A DNA stretch of 40,069 bases from Cellvibrionales bacterium (GTDB lineage Bacteria > Pseudomonadota > Gammaproteobacteria > Pseudomonadales > JAHEGP01). The notes beneath the pieces were generated by a model. The model was not told the DNA's origin. It searched no databases and worked only from the letters and a program-made list of their open reading frames with translations. Positions within the stretch are counted from its first letter, which is position 1. Each line of letters begins with the position of its first letter. Positions 1 to 8,334 of the stretch are shown piece after piece. Both the position numbers and the translations under genes were made by a program. The stretch is taken from positions 1 through 40,069 of the forward strand of contig JAHEGP010000003.1 in the NCBI GenBank assembly GCA_024645065.1, given 5' to 3'.

Positions 1-2
1 CC

Positions 3-128
3 CTCTCGAACCAGGAATATATCGGTAATCCCCATGCCGACAACAATATTGAAGCTCCGGGGTGGAATCATGAGATTTCCGTCAAAATCGACAGCGATGG
101 AACAAAAACACCGCTCTTTTCGGGGTAG
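3..128 (+). CDS. C-terminal fragment of an unidentified protein, truncated by the window's left edge
   Basis: Open frame from base 3 to TAG at 126-128 reads LSNQEYIGNPHADNNIEAPGWNHEISVKIDSDGTKTPLFSG*. The other + frame checked at the edge (frame 2) closes within about 30 nt. No family recognised. Confidence 0.35.
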   Translation, partial: LSNQEYIGNPHADNNIEAPGWNHEISVKIDSDGTKTPLFSG

Positions 129-196
129 AGTTTTTCGAAGGGTCTCTACAGGCCACCGGGGGCGATAGCTTGAGAACAGCGCAATTGGCTCGCTAA

Positions 197-2308
197 TCAG
201 AACTCGAGGCTCAGCCCAAGCTCCAGTCCCCGCCCGGGCTCAGGAGCAAAATCACGCAGGTAGGATGTACTGCTGCGTATCTCGGCGTTACCCAGGTTAT
301 TGCCCTTTAAAAAGATCTGCCAAGTCGAGCTGGGCAGGTTTACGCTGTAGAAAAGGCCGGCATCAACGCGGGTATAAGCCGCGGTCGGGGTTTCGTTAGC
401 GCCGGGCTTATCCTGCTCGAAACCGTGATGGACCCTGACAAAACCCGACCAATTGTGCAGGTCGATATTAAACTGCGCGCCGAGTCGAGCCGGTGGCATT
501 CGCGGCACATCTTCGTCGCTGTCTTGCAGCGTGGCTCGAGTATAGTCGCCAAAGAAGTCCAGTGAGAACTCACCCTCGGAATCTTTCCAGAGCGGCACAC
601 TTAACTCGGCCTCGATCCCTCGAAACAACGCTGCTTGTTGGGTATACAGCAGAACGGGCGGGCCCTCGTCCGCCACTTCGGGGGCGCAAACCACGGCTCC
701 CGAACATTCCCCCGGGTTGTAAATCAGCCCGGTGTTTTCCAGGTAAATATAATCGCTGAAATTATTGTAAAACAGGTTAACGTTGGCGCTGTAGCGCTCG
801 CCAAAATGGGTCCAGCCCAGCTCAAGGTTGTTTGAGGTTTCACTGTCCAGCTCGGGGTCGCCAATCTCCACCGCAGCCGTTGCGGCATGCTCAACCAGCT
901 CATCGCCGCCCAGATTAACGACATTCGAATACAACTCCTCAGCGTAGGGTGCCCGCTGCGACGCAGACAAAGCCAGTGTCAGGTTGTTGTGTTCGTTGAT
1001 CGACCATATAGCACCGGCCGAAACACTCCAGGTGGCAAAAGACCTTTGCTCCAGGCTTTTATCGTCGGGGTCAACCTGCTGGTATTCACCGCGCAAGCCC
1101 AGCTCAAGGGTCCAGTTGTCAAAGTGCCTATCCTCCAGCAGGAATAGACCGATGTTGCGGGTTACCGATTCCGGTACAAACACCTCCTCTCCGGCGGCGG
1201 CAAAGTCCCTGGTGCTGGCATCAATACCAAAGGCTCCGTGCCAGCCAGCCAGCGAATGGTGCACCGCCTCCCAGCGCAATACCCAGGCGTCATTGTCAAA
1301 GGTAGTACCGACTTCCCGGCCTTCGAGCTCGCTATGCGTATAGCGAGTGTTTGCCAGTTGCAGCCGATTGACCTCCAGCCATGGCAGCGGATGGTATATC
1401 TCAGACTTCAGGTCGAAGCGCTGCTGCTCCATATCAATGCGGATATCTGGTTCGGCGTGGAATTCTCCGCCGTCTTCACCATCCTCATGCTCATGCCCGG
1501 CGTGGGCACCTTGCGGAATCCCGTAATTATCTTTCAACTGGCTGGCACTGATGCCCACATAGCCCCAGTCCTGAACCCAGGAAGTGCCGGCAGTAATACT
1601 ACTGTTATGGCCATTGGAATTGCCGATATAGCCGTCGGTATTATCCTCCGGCATTTCACCATCGATTTTGATCGCTTCACCGGGTATCGAGACATCATCA
1701 TTTTCACCGTAGAGACCATCCAGGTGAAAAGCCATTGACCCTGCCCCGGCATCCAGCTTGAACATCGTGACATTGCCATCGTCAACAGTATTGTGGCGCC
1801 AGGCAATGCCACCCCAGGGCGCCTCCGGAACAGTGTCGGGGATGCGCCCATCGATAACGTTGACCACTCCCCCGATCGCCCCGTTGCCGTAAAGCAACGA
1901 TGCCGGACCCTTGATCACTTCAATTCGCTCCGCCAGGAATGGCTCGGCGGCATTCGCGTGGTCGGGACTAAGGGTGGATACGTCCTGTATCGCCAGACCG
2001 TTTTGCAGCACTAGTACACGCGGCCCGGTTTGACCTCGGATGACAGGCTTACCGACCCCTGGGCCGAAGGACGTGCTGCTGACCCCCGGTTCGAAGGACA
2101 GGGTTTCCCCCAGGCTGGAGCTGACCACGTTACGCAAATCGTCTCCAGCCAGAGTTATCACCGGCATTGCCGTCTCGGCTTCTGATTTGTGCAGTGGTGC
2201 AGTCACCACAACATGCTCTATTTCGGTTTCATTGGGTTCGAGCGCGACCACACCTGTGGCGCACGCAATCGAAGCCCCGGCGGCGACAGCCCCGCGTAGA
2301 TAGTTCAT
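197..2308 (-). CDS. TonB-dependent outer membrane receptor, probable metal (zinc/copper) receptor, ZnuD-like
   Basis: 703 aa with signal peptide-like N-terminus, plug domain (VISSSLGETLSFEPGVSSTSFGPGVGKPVIRGQTGPRVLVLQNG, EVIKGPASLLYGNGAIGGVVNV), C-terminal beta-barrel ending in Phe (GLELGLSLEF), and His/Asp-rich segment HAGHEHEDGEDGGEFHAEPD. Adjacent to copA. Confidence 0.9.
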   Translation of the reverse strand: MNYLRGAVAAGASIACATGVVALEPNETEIEHVVVTAPLHKSEAETAMPVITLAGDDLRNVVSSSLGETLSFEPGVSSTSFGPGVGKPVIRGQTGPRVLVLQNGLAIQDVSTLSPDHANAAEPFLAERIEVIKGPASLLYGNGAIGGVVNVIDGRIPDTVPEAPWGGIAWRHNTVDDGNVTMFKLDAGAGSMAFHLDGLYGENDDVSIPGEAIKIDGEMPEDNTDGYIGNSNGHNSSITAGTSWVQDWGYVGISASQLKDNYGIPQGAHAGHEHEDGEDGGEFHAEPDIRIDMEQQRFDLKSEIYHPLPWLEVNRLQLANTRYTHSELEGREVGTTFDNDAWVLRWEAVHHSLAGWHGAFGIDASTRDFAAAGEEVFVPESVTRNIGLFLLEDRHFDNWTLELGLRGEYQQVDPDDKSLEQRSFATWSVSAGAIWSINEHNNLTLALSASQRAPYAEELYSNVVNLGGDELVEHAATAAVEIGDPELDSETSNNLELGWTHFGERYSANVNLFYNNFSDYIYLENTGLIYNPGECSGAVVCAPEVADEGPPVLLYTQQAALFRGIEAELSVPLWKDSEGEFSLDFFGDYTRATLQDSDEDVPRMPPARLGAQFNIDLHNWSGFVRVHHGFEQDKPGANETPTAAYTRVDAGLFYSVNLPSSTWQIFLKGNNLGNAEIRSSTSYLRDFAPEPGRGLELGLSLEF

Positions 2309-2367
2309 TGCCTTGCTCCTGTAAAAAAGCTGGTGAAATCAAGAGTGAGATACTGCTTGAATACTGC

Positions 2368-2649
2368 TCAGGAGACTGCGGGTGGGGCCCTGCCATAAAA
2401 ACAGGGATAATGGCCGATAAAGACACAATTGGTAACGCTGGCGGCTAACACTTCGCCACAGTTTAAAGGGGGCGAACCGAGTTCGGTCGCTGCCACAGCC
2501 GGGTTATGGTCGACCTGGCAGTGAAAACACGTTGCGCTGTCGCTGTCGCTATGCAGGTGCACGGTTCCCTGCAGGAAAGACATCGACAACAGGGCCATCA
2601 CCAGAATCAGGCAACGCGGCAATGCATGTGATGAGCGTGCAGTGGACAT
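2368..2649 (-). CDS. Small secreted/membrane-anchored Cys/His-rich protein, putative metal-binding accessory protein
   Basis: The ORF runs 2368-2715. The likely start is the internal Met (MSTARSSHALPRCLILVMALLSMSFLQG), which gives a hydrophobic leader, followed by HLHSDSDSATCFHCQVDH and further Cys residues. Same strand and about 60 nt upstream of the TonB receptor. Confidence 0.6.
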   Translation of the reverse strand: MSTARSSHALPRCLILVMALLSMSFLQGTVHLHSDSDSATCFHCQVDHNPAVAATELGSPPLNCGEVLAASVTNCVFIGHYPCFYGRAPPAVS

Positions 2650-2720
2650 GAGGTACCAGAGAGGGTTACAGGATTTGGACAGATTCCAAATACCAGTGGA
2701 CGACCTCGACCGCATCGCCC

Positions 2721-2749
2721 TTGTTCACCCGATTACAATCCGCTAGATT
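2721..2749 (+). promoter_or_regulatory. Candidate sigma70-type promoter for copA (TTGTTC, 17 nt, TAGATT)
   Basis: Hexamers TTGTTC (2721-2726) and TAGATT (2744-2749) with a 17-nt spacer, about 30 nt upstream of the copA ATG. Pattern match by eye only. Confidence 0.25.
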
Positions 2750-2777
2750 CTAAACCAACTCCAACAAAGGTGTCACG

Positions 2778-5207
2778 ATGAAAAAGCCCTTCCCGCAAGC
2801 TGCTGTGGAGTTGGATCTGGACATTGAAGGAATGAGCTGCGGCGCCTGTGCAGCGAAAATCCAGCGCCAGGTTAGCAGGCTGCCGGAGGTTGAACAGGTC
2901 AGCGTCAACTTTGCCGATGGCTCGCTTCACGCCCGCGCCAAACGTGACGTAACTGACAGCGTCATAAAACTGGTCGAGAGTCTGGGTTACCGCGTTAGCG
3001 ACGTAGCCCTGCCGCTGGCCCTGGCGATAAGCGGCATGCACTGCAGCAACTGCGCCAGCAAAATCCAGCAACAGCTCAGCCAACTACCCGGGGTTGAGAA
3101 GGTTGAAGTAAGCTATGCTGCCGGGTCGCTGCGGGCGCTGGCAAAACCAAGCCAACTACCCGCCATCCAGGCGCTCATCGAATCGCTGGGATACCAGAGC
3201 TTCGAGTCCAGTGCTGCGCGCAAGCAATCCGCCTACGAACACCGAAGACAATTGCTTCTGGCTGAAGAGAAACAGTTGCTGCAGATGTTCATCATCGGGC
3301 TGGCCTGCAGCATGCCCCTCGTTGTGAACATGGTGCTGATGCTGACGGGCGGGCCCCAGCTGCCCCGTTGGCTTGAGTTTGCCCTGGCGACCCCGGTCCA
3401 ACTGGTGCTGGGCCAGCATTTCTATCGCGGGGCATGGCGGGCGCTCAGGGCTGGTTACGCCAATATGGACGTGCTGGTCGCGCTGGGAACCAGCACGGCA
3501 TATCTGTTGAGCCTCTACAACTGGCTGTTCACCACCAGCGGGCATTTGTATTTTGAATCCGCGGCGGTTGTGCTGACCCTGGTTTTCCTCGGCAAGTGGC
3601 TGGAGAGTCGCACCAGGCGGCGCACCAGCTCGGCGGTAGAAAGCCTTATCCAATTGACCCCCAAGCGGGCAACGGTCGTGCGGGGCGGAGAAAGCTTGAG
3701 CGTGAACGTCGAGCAATTGGCGGTCGGCGATACTATCAGGATCAGTCCCGGGGAAAAGGTTGCCGCCGACTGCCTGGTCATTGCCGGCCAGAGTGAGCTC
3801 GACGAATCGCTGCTAACCGGCGAGAGCCAGCCGGTGCATCGTGCTGCTGGCGACAAGCTGGTAGCCGGAGCGATCAACGGCAGCGGTGCCCTCGAAGCCC
3901 GTGTCATAGCCACGGGAGACAATTCAAGCCTGGGTAAAATCATCCAGTGGGTTGAACACGCACAGGCGAGTAAGGCGCCCATACAGCGCCTGGTCGATCG
4001 GGTATCCCTTTACTTCGTGCCCACTGTTATTGTGATCGCCCTCGTCACACTGCTGTGCTGGGGTAGTCTGGCGGGTGACTGGAGCAAAGGCTTTCTGAGT
4101 GCCGCAGCAGTGCTGGTAATCGCCTGTCCCTGCGCATTGGGGTTGGCGACACCCGCGGCAATCATGGCCGGCAACGGTGTCGCCGCGGGACGCGGCATTC
4201 TGTTTCGCGACGTCGATGCACTGCAGCGGGCAGTTACGGTGGATGCGGTAATGTTTGACAAGACCGGCACCCTGACCGAAGGCAAACCGGCACTCGAGAA
4301 AATACACTACTTCGATCCGGATACGGACGCCACGCTGGCCCTTTTGTATGGGCTGCAACTTCACTCGGAGCACCCGCTGGCAACAGCCGTGGTCAACTAC
4401 GCCAAACAGCAACAGCTGCAAACGCTGCCCGTTGATGGAGTCAAGGCACTGGTCGGTCGCGGTGTCGAGGGTACTGCGGGGACACGGCGACTACTCGCCG
4501 GCAGCCAGCGCCTGCTGCAGGAACGCGGCATCGAGATTGAGCCACAGGCCAGGAACACCTACCGGCAGCTCAGTGCCGGTGGCGCCACCGTGGTATGGTT
4601 TTGCATCGATGAGCAGCCGGCCGCTGTTTACAGTATCACCGATCCCCTGCGCCCCTCTGCCGCTCGAGCCATCGAACTGCTGCGCCAGCGCGGCGTCGAG
4701 ATTCACATGTTGACGGGCGACCAACACTCGGTGGCGACCCGGGTGGCACAAGCACTGGGGCTGGAGAATTTTACCGCGGAGGCCAGGCCGGAGGACAAGG
4801 CCAGTAAGATCGCTGCCCTGCAGGACTGTGGCAAGCATGTCGCCATGGTGGGCGACGGTATCAACGATGCCCCGGCACTGGCCCGGGCAGATATTGGCAT
4901 CGCCATGGGCTCGGGCACCGATGTCGCCGCTGAGACAGCCGGAATCACCCTGCTGCGCAGCGACCCGCTGCTGGTGGCAGACAGCCTGGAAATCGCCGAT
5001 CGCACTTACACCAAAATAAAGCAGAATCTTTGGTGGGCCTTCCTTTTCAATAGCGCCGGTATTCCACTGGCCGCACTGGGAATGCTCAATCCGATGCTTG
5101 CCGGGGCTGCAATGGCGTTTTCCAGTGTGCTCGTGGTCAGCAACGCGCTGCTGTTGCAGCGCTGGCGGCCGCCCTCCACGGAACAGGCACCTGCGCCATC
5201 ACCTTAG
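2778..5207 (+). CDS. copA: Copper-translocating P1B-type ATPase with two N-terminal HMA domains
   Basis: Two HMA motifs (GMSCGACAAKIQ, GMHCSNCASKIQ), the CPC motif (VIACPCALGLATPAA), the DKTGTLTEG phosphorylation site, the HP motif (SEHPLA) and GDGINDAPALARADIGIAMGSGTDVA. Confidence 0.97.
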   Translation: MKKPFPQAAVELDLDIEGMSCGACAAKIQRQVSRLPEVEQVSVNFADGSLHARAKRDVTDSVIKLVESLGYRVSDVALPLALAISGMHCSNCASKIQQQLSQLPGVEKVEVSYAAGSLRALAKPSQLPAIQALIESLGYQSFESSAARKQSAYEHRRQLLLAEEKQLLQMFIIGLACSMPLVVNMVLMLTGGPQLPRWLEFALATPVQLVLGQHFYRGAWRALRAGYANMDVLVALGTSTAYLLSLYNWLFTTSGHLYFESAAVVLTLVFLGKWLESRTRRRTSSAVESLIQLTPKRATVVRGGESLSVNVEQLAVGDTIRISPGEKVAADCLVIAGQSELDESLLTGESQPVHRAAGDKLVAGAINGSGALEARVIATGDNSSLGKIIQWVEHAQASKAPIQRLVDRVSLYFVPTVIVIALVTLLCWGSLAGDWSKGFLSAAAVLVIACPCALGLATPAAIMAGNGVAAGRGILFRDVDALQRAVTVDAVMFDKTGTLTEGKPALEKIHYFDPDTDATLALLYGLQLHSEHPLATAVVNYAKQQQLQTLPVDGVKALVGRGVEGTAGTRRLLAGSQRLLQERGIEIEPQARNTYRQLSAGGATVVWFCIDEQPAAVYSITDPLRPSAARAIELLRQRGVEIHMLTGDQHSVATRVAQALGLENFTAEARPEDKASKIAALQDCGKHVAMVGDGINDAPALARADIGIAMGSGTDVAAETAGITLLRSDPLLVADSLEIADRTYTKIKQNLWWAFLFNSAGIPLAALGMLNPMLAGAAMAFSSVLVVSNALLLQRWRPPSTEQAPAPSP

Positions 5208-5290
5208 CTGTAATCGACAGCAAGCCGGCAGCAAGGCCTCCGACCTCCGGGTAAATCGATGGGCCGGAGATTCATGGAATTTCAACAGCC

Positions 5291-6352
5291 CTAGTAGGTC
5301 CACTCCAACGATGTGATGATACCGTAATCAGTGCCACTGGCACTGTCGTCGCCATCGCTTGACTCGGGAGGCTGATTATCGGTGCTGGAGTAAACTGTAA
5401 TGACCCAGTTGAGGTCCGGGATGATCTCCCAGCGAATCTTGCCGTCCAGGGTGGTACGAATCCGCCCTCCTTCGGTCAGGCTGGGAAACACCGTGAACTG
5501 GATAGACACATCGGCTTTGGGCGTGTTGAACTTGAAGAAGTCGTAGCCAATCCCTGCGAATATCTCCAGTGAGGTACGTTTTTCCCGGTCGACGGAGAAA
5601 TAGGTTTCGTTGTTCAGGGCCAATCCCGCCGCGGTCGCCAGAATCGTGCGATTGGTATTCACAAAGTGATAAGACCCACCTGCCAGCAACAGCCCTCGCA
5701 GCTTCAAATCCAGCTCGGTATTTTGCTCGAACTCGGCCTTGGAAAGCGATGTCCAATTCGAGCCCAGATAGCCCTCGTGGGTGAAACTGCCGACATAGCG
5801 TTCGGTCGCGGGCTCTGAATTACGACTGGAAACCAGTGCACTGATATCAATGCCATAGGTGTGGATGGCGGAGCGGTAGGTTCCGCTCGAGGCGAAGTTG
5901 AGCTGTATATCGTCGTTTGCCTTTTTAAAGCTGAAGCCCAGGCTGACCGCGCCGCTCATACGAGCCCAAAAAGTATCCTCTACCGCCGCAATGCTAACTA
6001 CCGTGCTCTGTTTGAGCTGCACACTCCGACCCTCAGCTTCGATCTCGAGCCTGGCGCCGTCCGCTGTCGTGCGCAGCGCACCAAACGCCAGTATTCCACT
6101 TGCCGTCTCGACAAAGAAATGCTTATTCGACTGCACCGTCGCGATGTCCAGCCATTCGATGTAAAGCGTACCGGCACTGTCGGTCTTGACTCTCAAAAGC
6201 CCCCGCTCGAGCTCCTTGATCTCACAGGTGATGCGATCGCCATTCACCAGCGTGATAACGTCGGTCTTTTGCGCCATCGCCGGCACGGGGCGCAGTGCCA
6301 GCAAAACTGCCAGCACAATTTGAAGTCCCAACCTGGCGAAACGACTCAACAT
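5291..6352 (-). CDS. DUF481 family (YdiY-like) outer membrane/periplasmic protein
   Basis: ORF 5291-6424. The likely start at internal Met 6352 gives a signal peptide (MLSRFARLGLQIVLAVLLALRPVPAMAQ), followed by DVITLVNGDRITCEIKELERGLLRVKTDSAGTLYIEWLDIATVQS and a C-terminal beta-rich DUF481-like region ending in WTY. Confidence 0.85.
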   Translation of the reverse strand: MLSRFARLGLQIVLAVLLALRPVPAMAQKTDVITLVNGDRITCEIKELERGLLRVKTDSAGTLYIEWLDIATVQSNKHFFVETASGILAFGALRTTADGARLEIEAEGRSVQLKQSTVVSIAAVEDTFWARMSGAVSLGFSFKKANDDIQLNFASSGTYRSAIHTYGIDISALVSSRNSEPATERYVGSFTHEGYLGSNWTSLSKAEFEQNTELDLKLRGLLLAGGSYHFVNTNRTILATAAGLALNNETYFSVDREKRTSLEIFAGIGYDFFKFNTPKADVSIQFTVFPSLTEGGRIRTTLDGKIRWEIIPDLNWVITVYSSTDNQPPESSDGDDSASGTDYGIITSLEWTY

Positions 6353-6655
6353 CCAGTCTCCATCTTCGACGAGCTGCGCTGCGTTATTGGTTTCTATAGC
6401 TAGCGGCCCGAATGCCGCGCCCAAACGGAGGTATTTGTATCCTCGCAGGGGAAACCCCTGGCGACCATGGCAGGCAGCTCACCGTCCCGGAACGTGCTCA
6501 CGGTAGCTGCGACCTGGAATCGCACGCCGCCGATTATACGCTGCAAGCCGCGCCGGGTGGCAAGCGTTCGCTATCCCGCAAAGATTCACTCTGGCGGGAA
6601 CATGCACAGTATTATATCTTGTCGGTATAGACCGTCGCGATGCGGAGCCTGCACG

Positions 6656-7180
6656 ATGTCCTTTAGCAAATTGTCAGATAATCAATTCCTGTCGCTTGGC
6701 ACCTGGCGGAAAAACGGCAAGGTGGTGGACACAACTGTCTGGTTTGCCAAAGAAGGCAAGTATCTGCTGGTTTTTTCATCGGCGGACGCGGGCAAGGTGA
6801 AGCGCCTGCGAAATAGCAGCCGGGCCCGAGTGGCCCCCTGCACCGTTTCGGGAAAGCTATTGGGCGACTGGATCGACGTGAAGGCTGAAATCATTACCGA
6901 TGAGGCTGCCATGGAGCGCGCCTACACTGCCCTGCGCAATCGCTACGGCTGGAAAATGCTGGTCACTGATTTCTTTTCCCGGGTAGCGGGAAAAATGTCC
7001 AGGCGCGTGTTTATTCGAATCACTCCAGCAACGAAAAAGAAAAGCCAGCCCGGGGCCAAGACCAAAACCAAAACCAAAACCGGCAAAGCCAAACCGATAA
7101 CCAGAAAAGCGGCGCCCAGGAGAGCAAAAACCAGGCGCACCCCGCCCGGGCGAAGCAAAACGCCGCAAAAATCGGCCTGA
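6656..7180 (+). CDS. PPOX class (pyridoxamine 5'-phosphate oxidase-fold) flavin/F420-dependent protein with a Lys/Pro/Ala-rich H1-like C-terminal tail
   Basis: MSFSKLSDNQFLSLGTWRKNGKVVDTTVWFAKEGKYLLVFSSADAGKVKRLRNSSRARVAPCTVSGK matches the PPOX-fold family. The tail is KKKSQPGAKTKTKTKTGKAKPITRKAAPRRAKTRRTPPGRSKTPQKSA. The longer ORF begins at 6467, but the start at 6656 fits the family better. Confidence 0.8.
   Translation: MSFSKLSDNQFLSLGTWRKNGKVVDTTVWFAKEGKYLLVFSSADAGKVKRLRNSSRARVAPCTVSGKLLGDWIDVKAEIITDEAAMERAYTALRNRYGWKMLVTDFFSRVAGKMSRRVFIRITPATKKKSQPGAKTKTKTKTGKAKPITRKAAPRRAKTRRTPPGRSKTPQKSA
7061..7081 (+). repeat. Short tandem hexamer repeat (ACCAAA x3.5) inside the PPOX C-terminal tail
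   Basis: accaaaaccaaaaccaaaacc read directly from the sequence; it encodes the Lys-Thr repeats. Confidence 0.8.
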
Positions 7181-7235
7181 GCTGGTATTGGCGGCCCGGC
7201 CTCCAATATAATCAAATGCGACAGGGGATCTCGAC

Positions 7236-7577
7236 ATGACTTGCTTGTTCTGCAACATCATCAGTGGCGACGTGCCAGCTGATATCGTCTACCAGGATGA
7301 TCGCATTATCGCTTTTCGTGACATCTCTCCCAAGGCTCCCAACCACGTACTGATCATCCCCAGGAAGCACATTCCGACTCTCAACGATGCACAAGCCGGC
7401 GATGCCGAACTGCTCGGGCATATCCTGCTAACCGCCGCGACATTGGCCGGGCAGCTTGGCTGCAAGGAGCAGGGTTACCGGGTCGTCATGAATTGTAATG
7501 CGGCCGCGGGCCAGACCGTATTCCATATTCACCTGCACTTGCTTTGCGGGCGCACCATGCACTGGCCCCCGGGTTGA
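7236..7577 (+). CDS. hinT: HIT family protein (histidine triad nucleotide-binding, HinT-like)
   Basis: CLFCNIISGDVPADIVYQDDRIIAFRDISPKAPNHVLIIPRKHIPTL and the histidine triad HIHLHLLCGR. Confidence 0.93.
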   Translation: MTCLFCNIISGDVPADIVYQDDRIIAFRDISPKAPNHVLIIPRKHIPTLNDAQAGDAELLGHILLTAATLAGQLGCKEQGYRVVMNCNAAAGQTVFHIHLHLLCGRTMHWPPG

Positions 7578-7596
7578 CCCCCGACATCGTGTATCC

Positions 7597-8334
7597 GTGA
7601 ACAACACACCTTCCGTCACCGATACCCTGTTCGCCCAACCGCTAGAGCAATTGCAGCGATTTCGCTTCGACGAGCATGTCGCTCGGGTGTTCGCCGACAT
7701 GATCAGCCGCTCGGTGCCGGGTTACGACCTGACCCTGAGCATGATTGGAGTCCTGGCGGCGCACTTCGCCCAGGGAGACAGCCGCTGCTACGATCTCGGT
7801 TGTTCCCTTGGCGCGTCTACCCTGGCAATGCGCCACCGGGTACCCGCCAGTTGCCATCTGCTTGCCATCGATAACTCCATGGCGATGCTCGAACGCTGTC
7901 GGGATAACCTGCGGCGCGATAGTGGCGCGGCCCGGGTCGATATCATTTGCGCCGACATCCAGCAGGCCGTGATCAGCAACGCCTCGATGGTAACCCTCAA
8001 CTTCACCCTCCAATTCGTGCCCGCTGACCAGCGCCTGGATATGCTTCAGCGCATTCATTGCGGGCTCAGACCCGGTGGAGCACTGGTGCTGTCGGAAAAA
8101 ACCGCCCTGCCGGGGAAGTCCCAGCAACAGCTATTTGAGTCGCTGCACCATGATTTCAAACGCGAGATGGGCTACAGCGACCTTGAAGTAGCGCAAAAGC
8201 GGGCAGCGCTCGACCAGGTGCTGATACCGGATACCGCCGCAAGCCACATGGAGCGCCTGCACAAAGCCGGGTTCAAGGAGGTTTACACCTGGTTCCAGTG
8301 CCTCAATTTCGCCTCCTGGCTGGCGATCAAATGA
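7597..8334 (+). CDS. cmoA: tRNA (carboxy-S-adenosyl-L-methionine) synthase CmoA
   Basis: GTG start at 7597 (the ORF track extends upstream to 7498). DTLFAQPLEQLQRFRFDEHVARVFADMISRSVPGYD, YDLGCSLGASTL and LNFTLQFVP. Immediately upstream of cmoB, overlapping ATGA. Confidence 0.93.
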   Translation: MNNTPSVTDTLFAQPLEQLQRFRFDEHVARVFADMISRSVPGYDLTLSMIGVLAAHFAQGDSRCYDLGCSLGASTLAMRHRVPASCHLLAIDNSMAMLERCRDNLRRDSGAARVDIICADIQQAVISNASMVTLNFTLQFVPADQRLDMLQRIHCGLRPGGALVLSEKTALPGKSQQQLFESLHHDFKREMGYSDLEVAQKRAALDQVLIPDTAASHMERLHKAGFKEVYTWFQCLNFASWLAIK

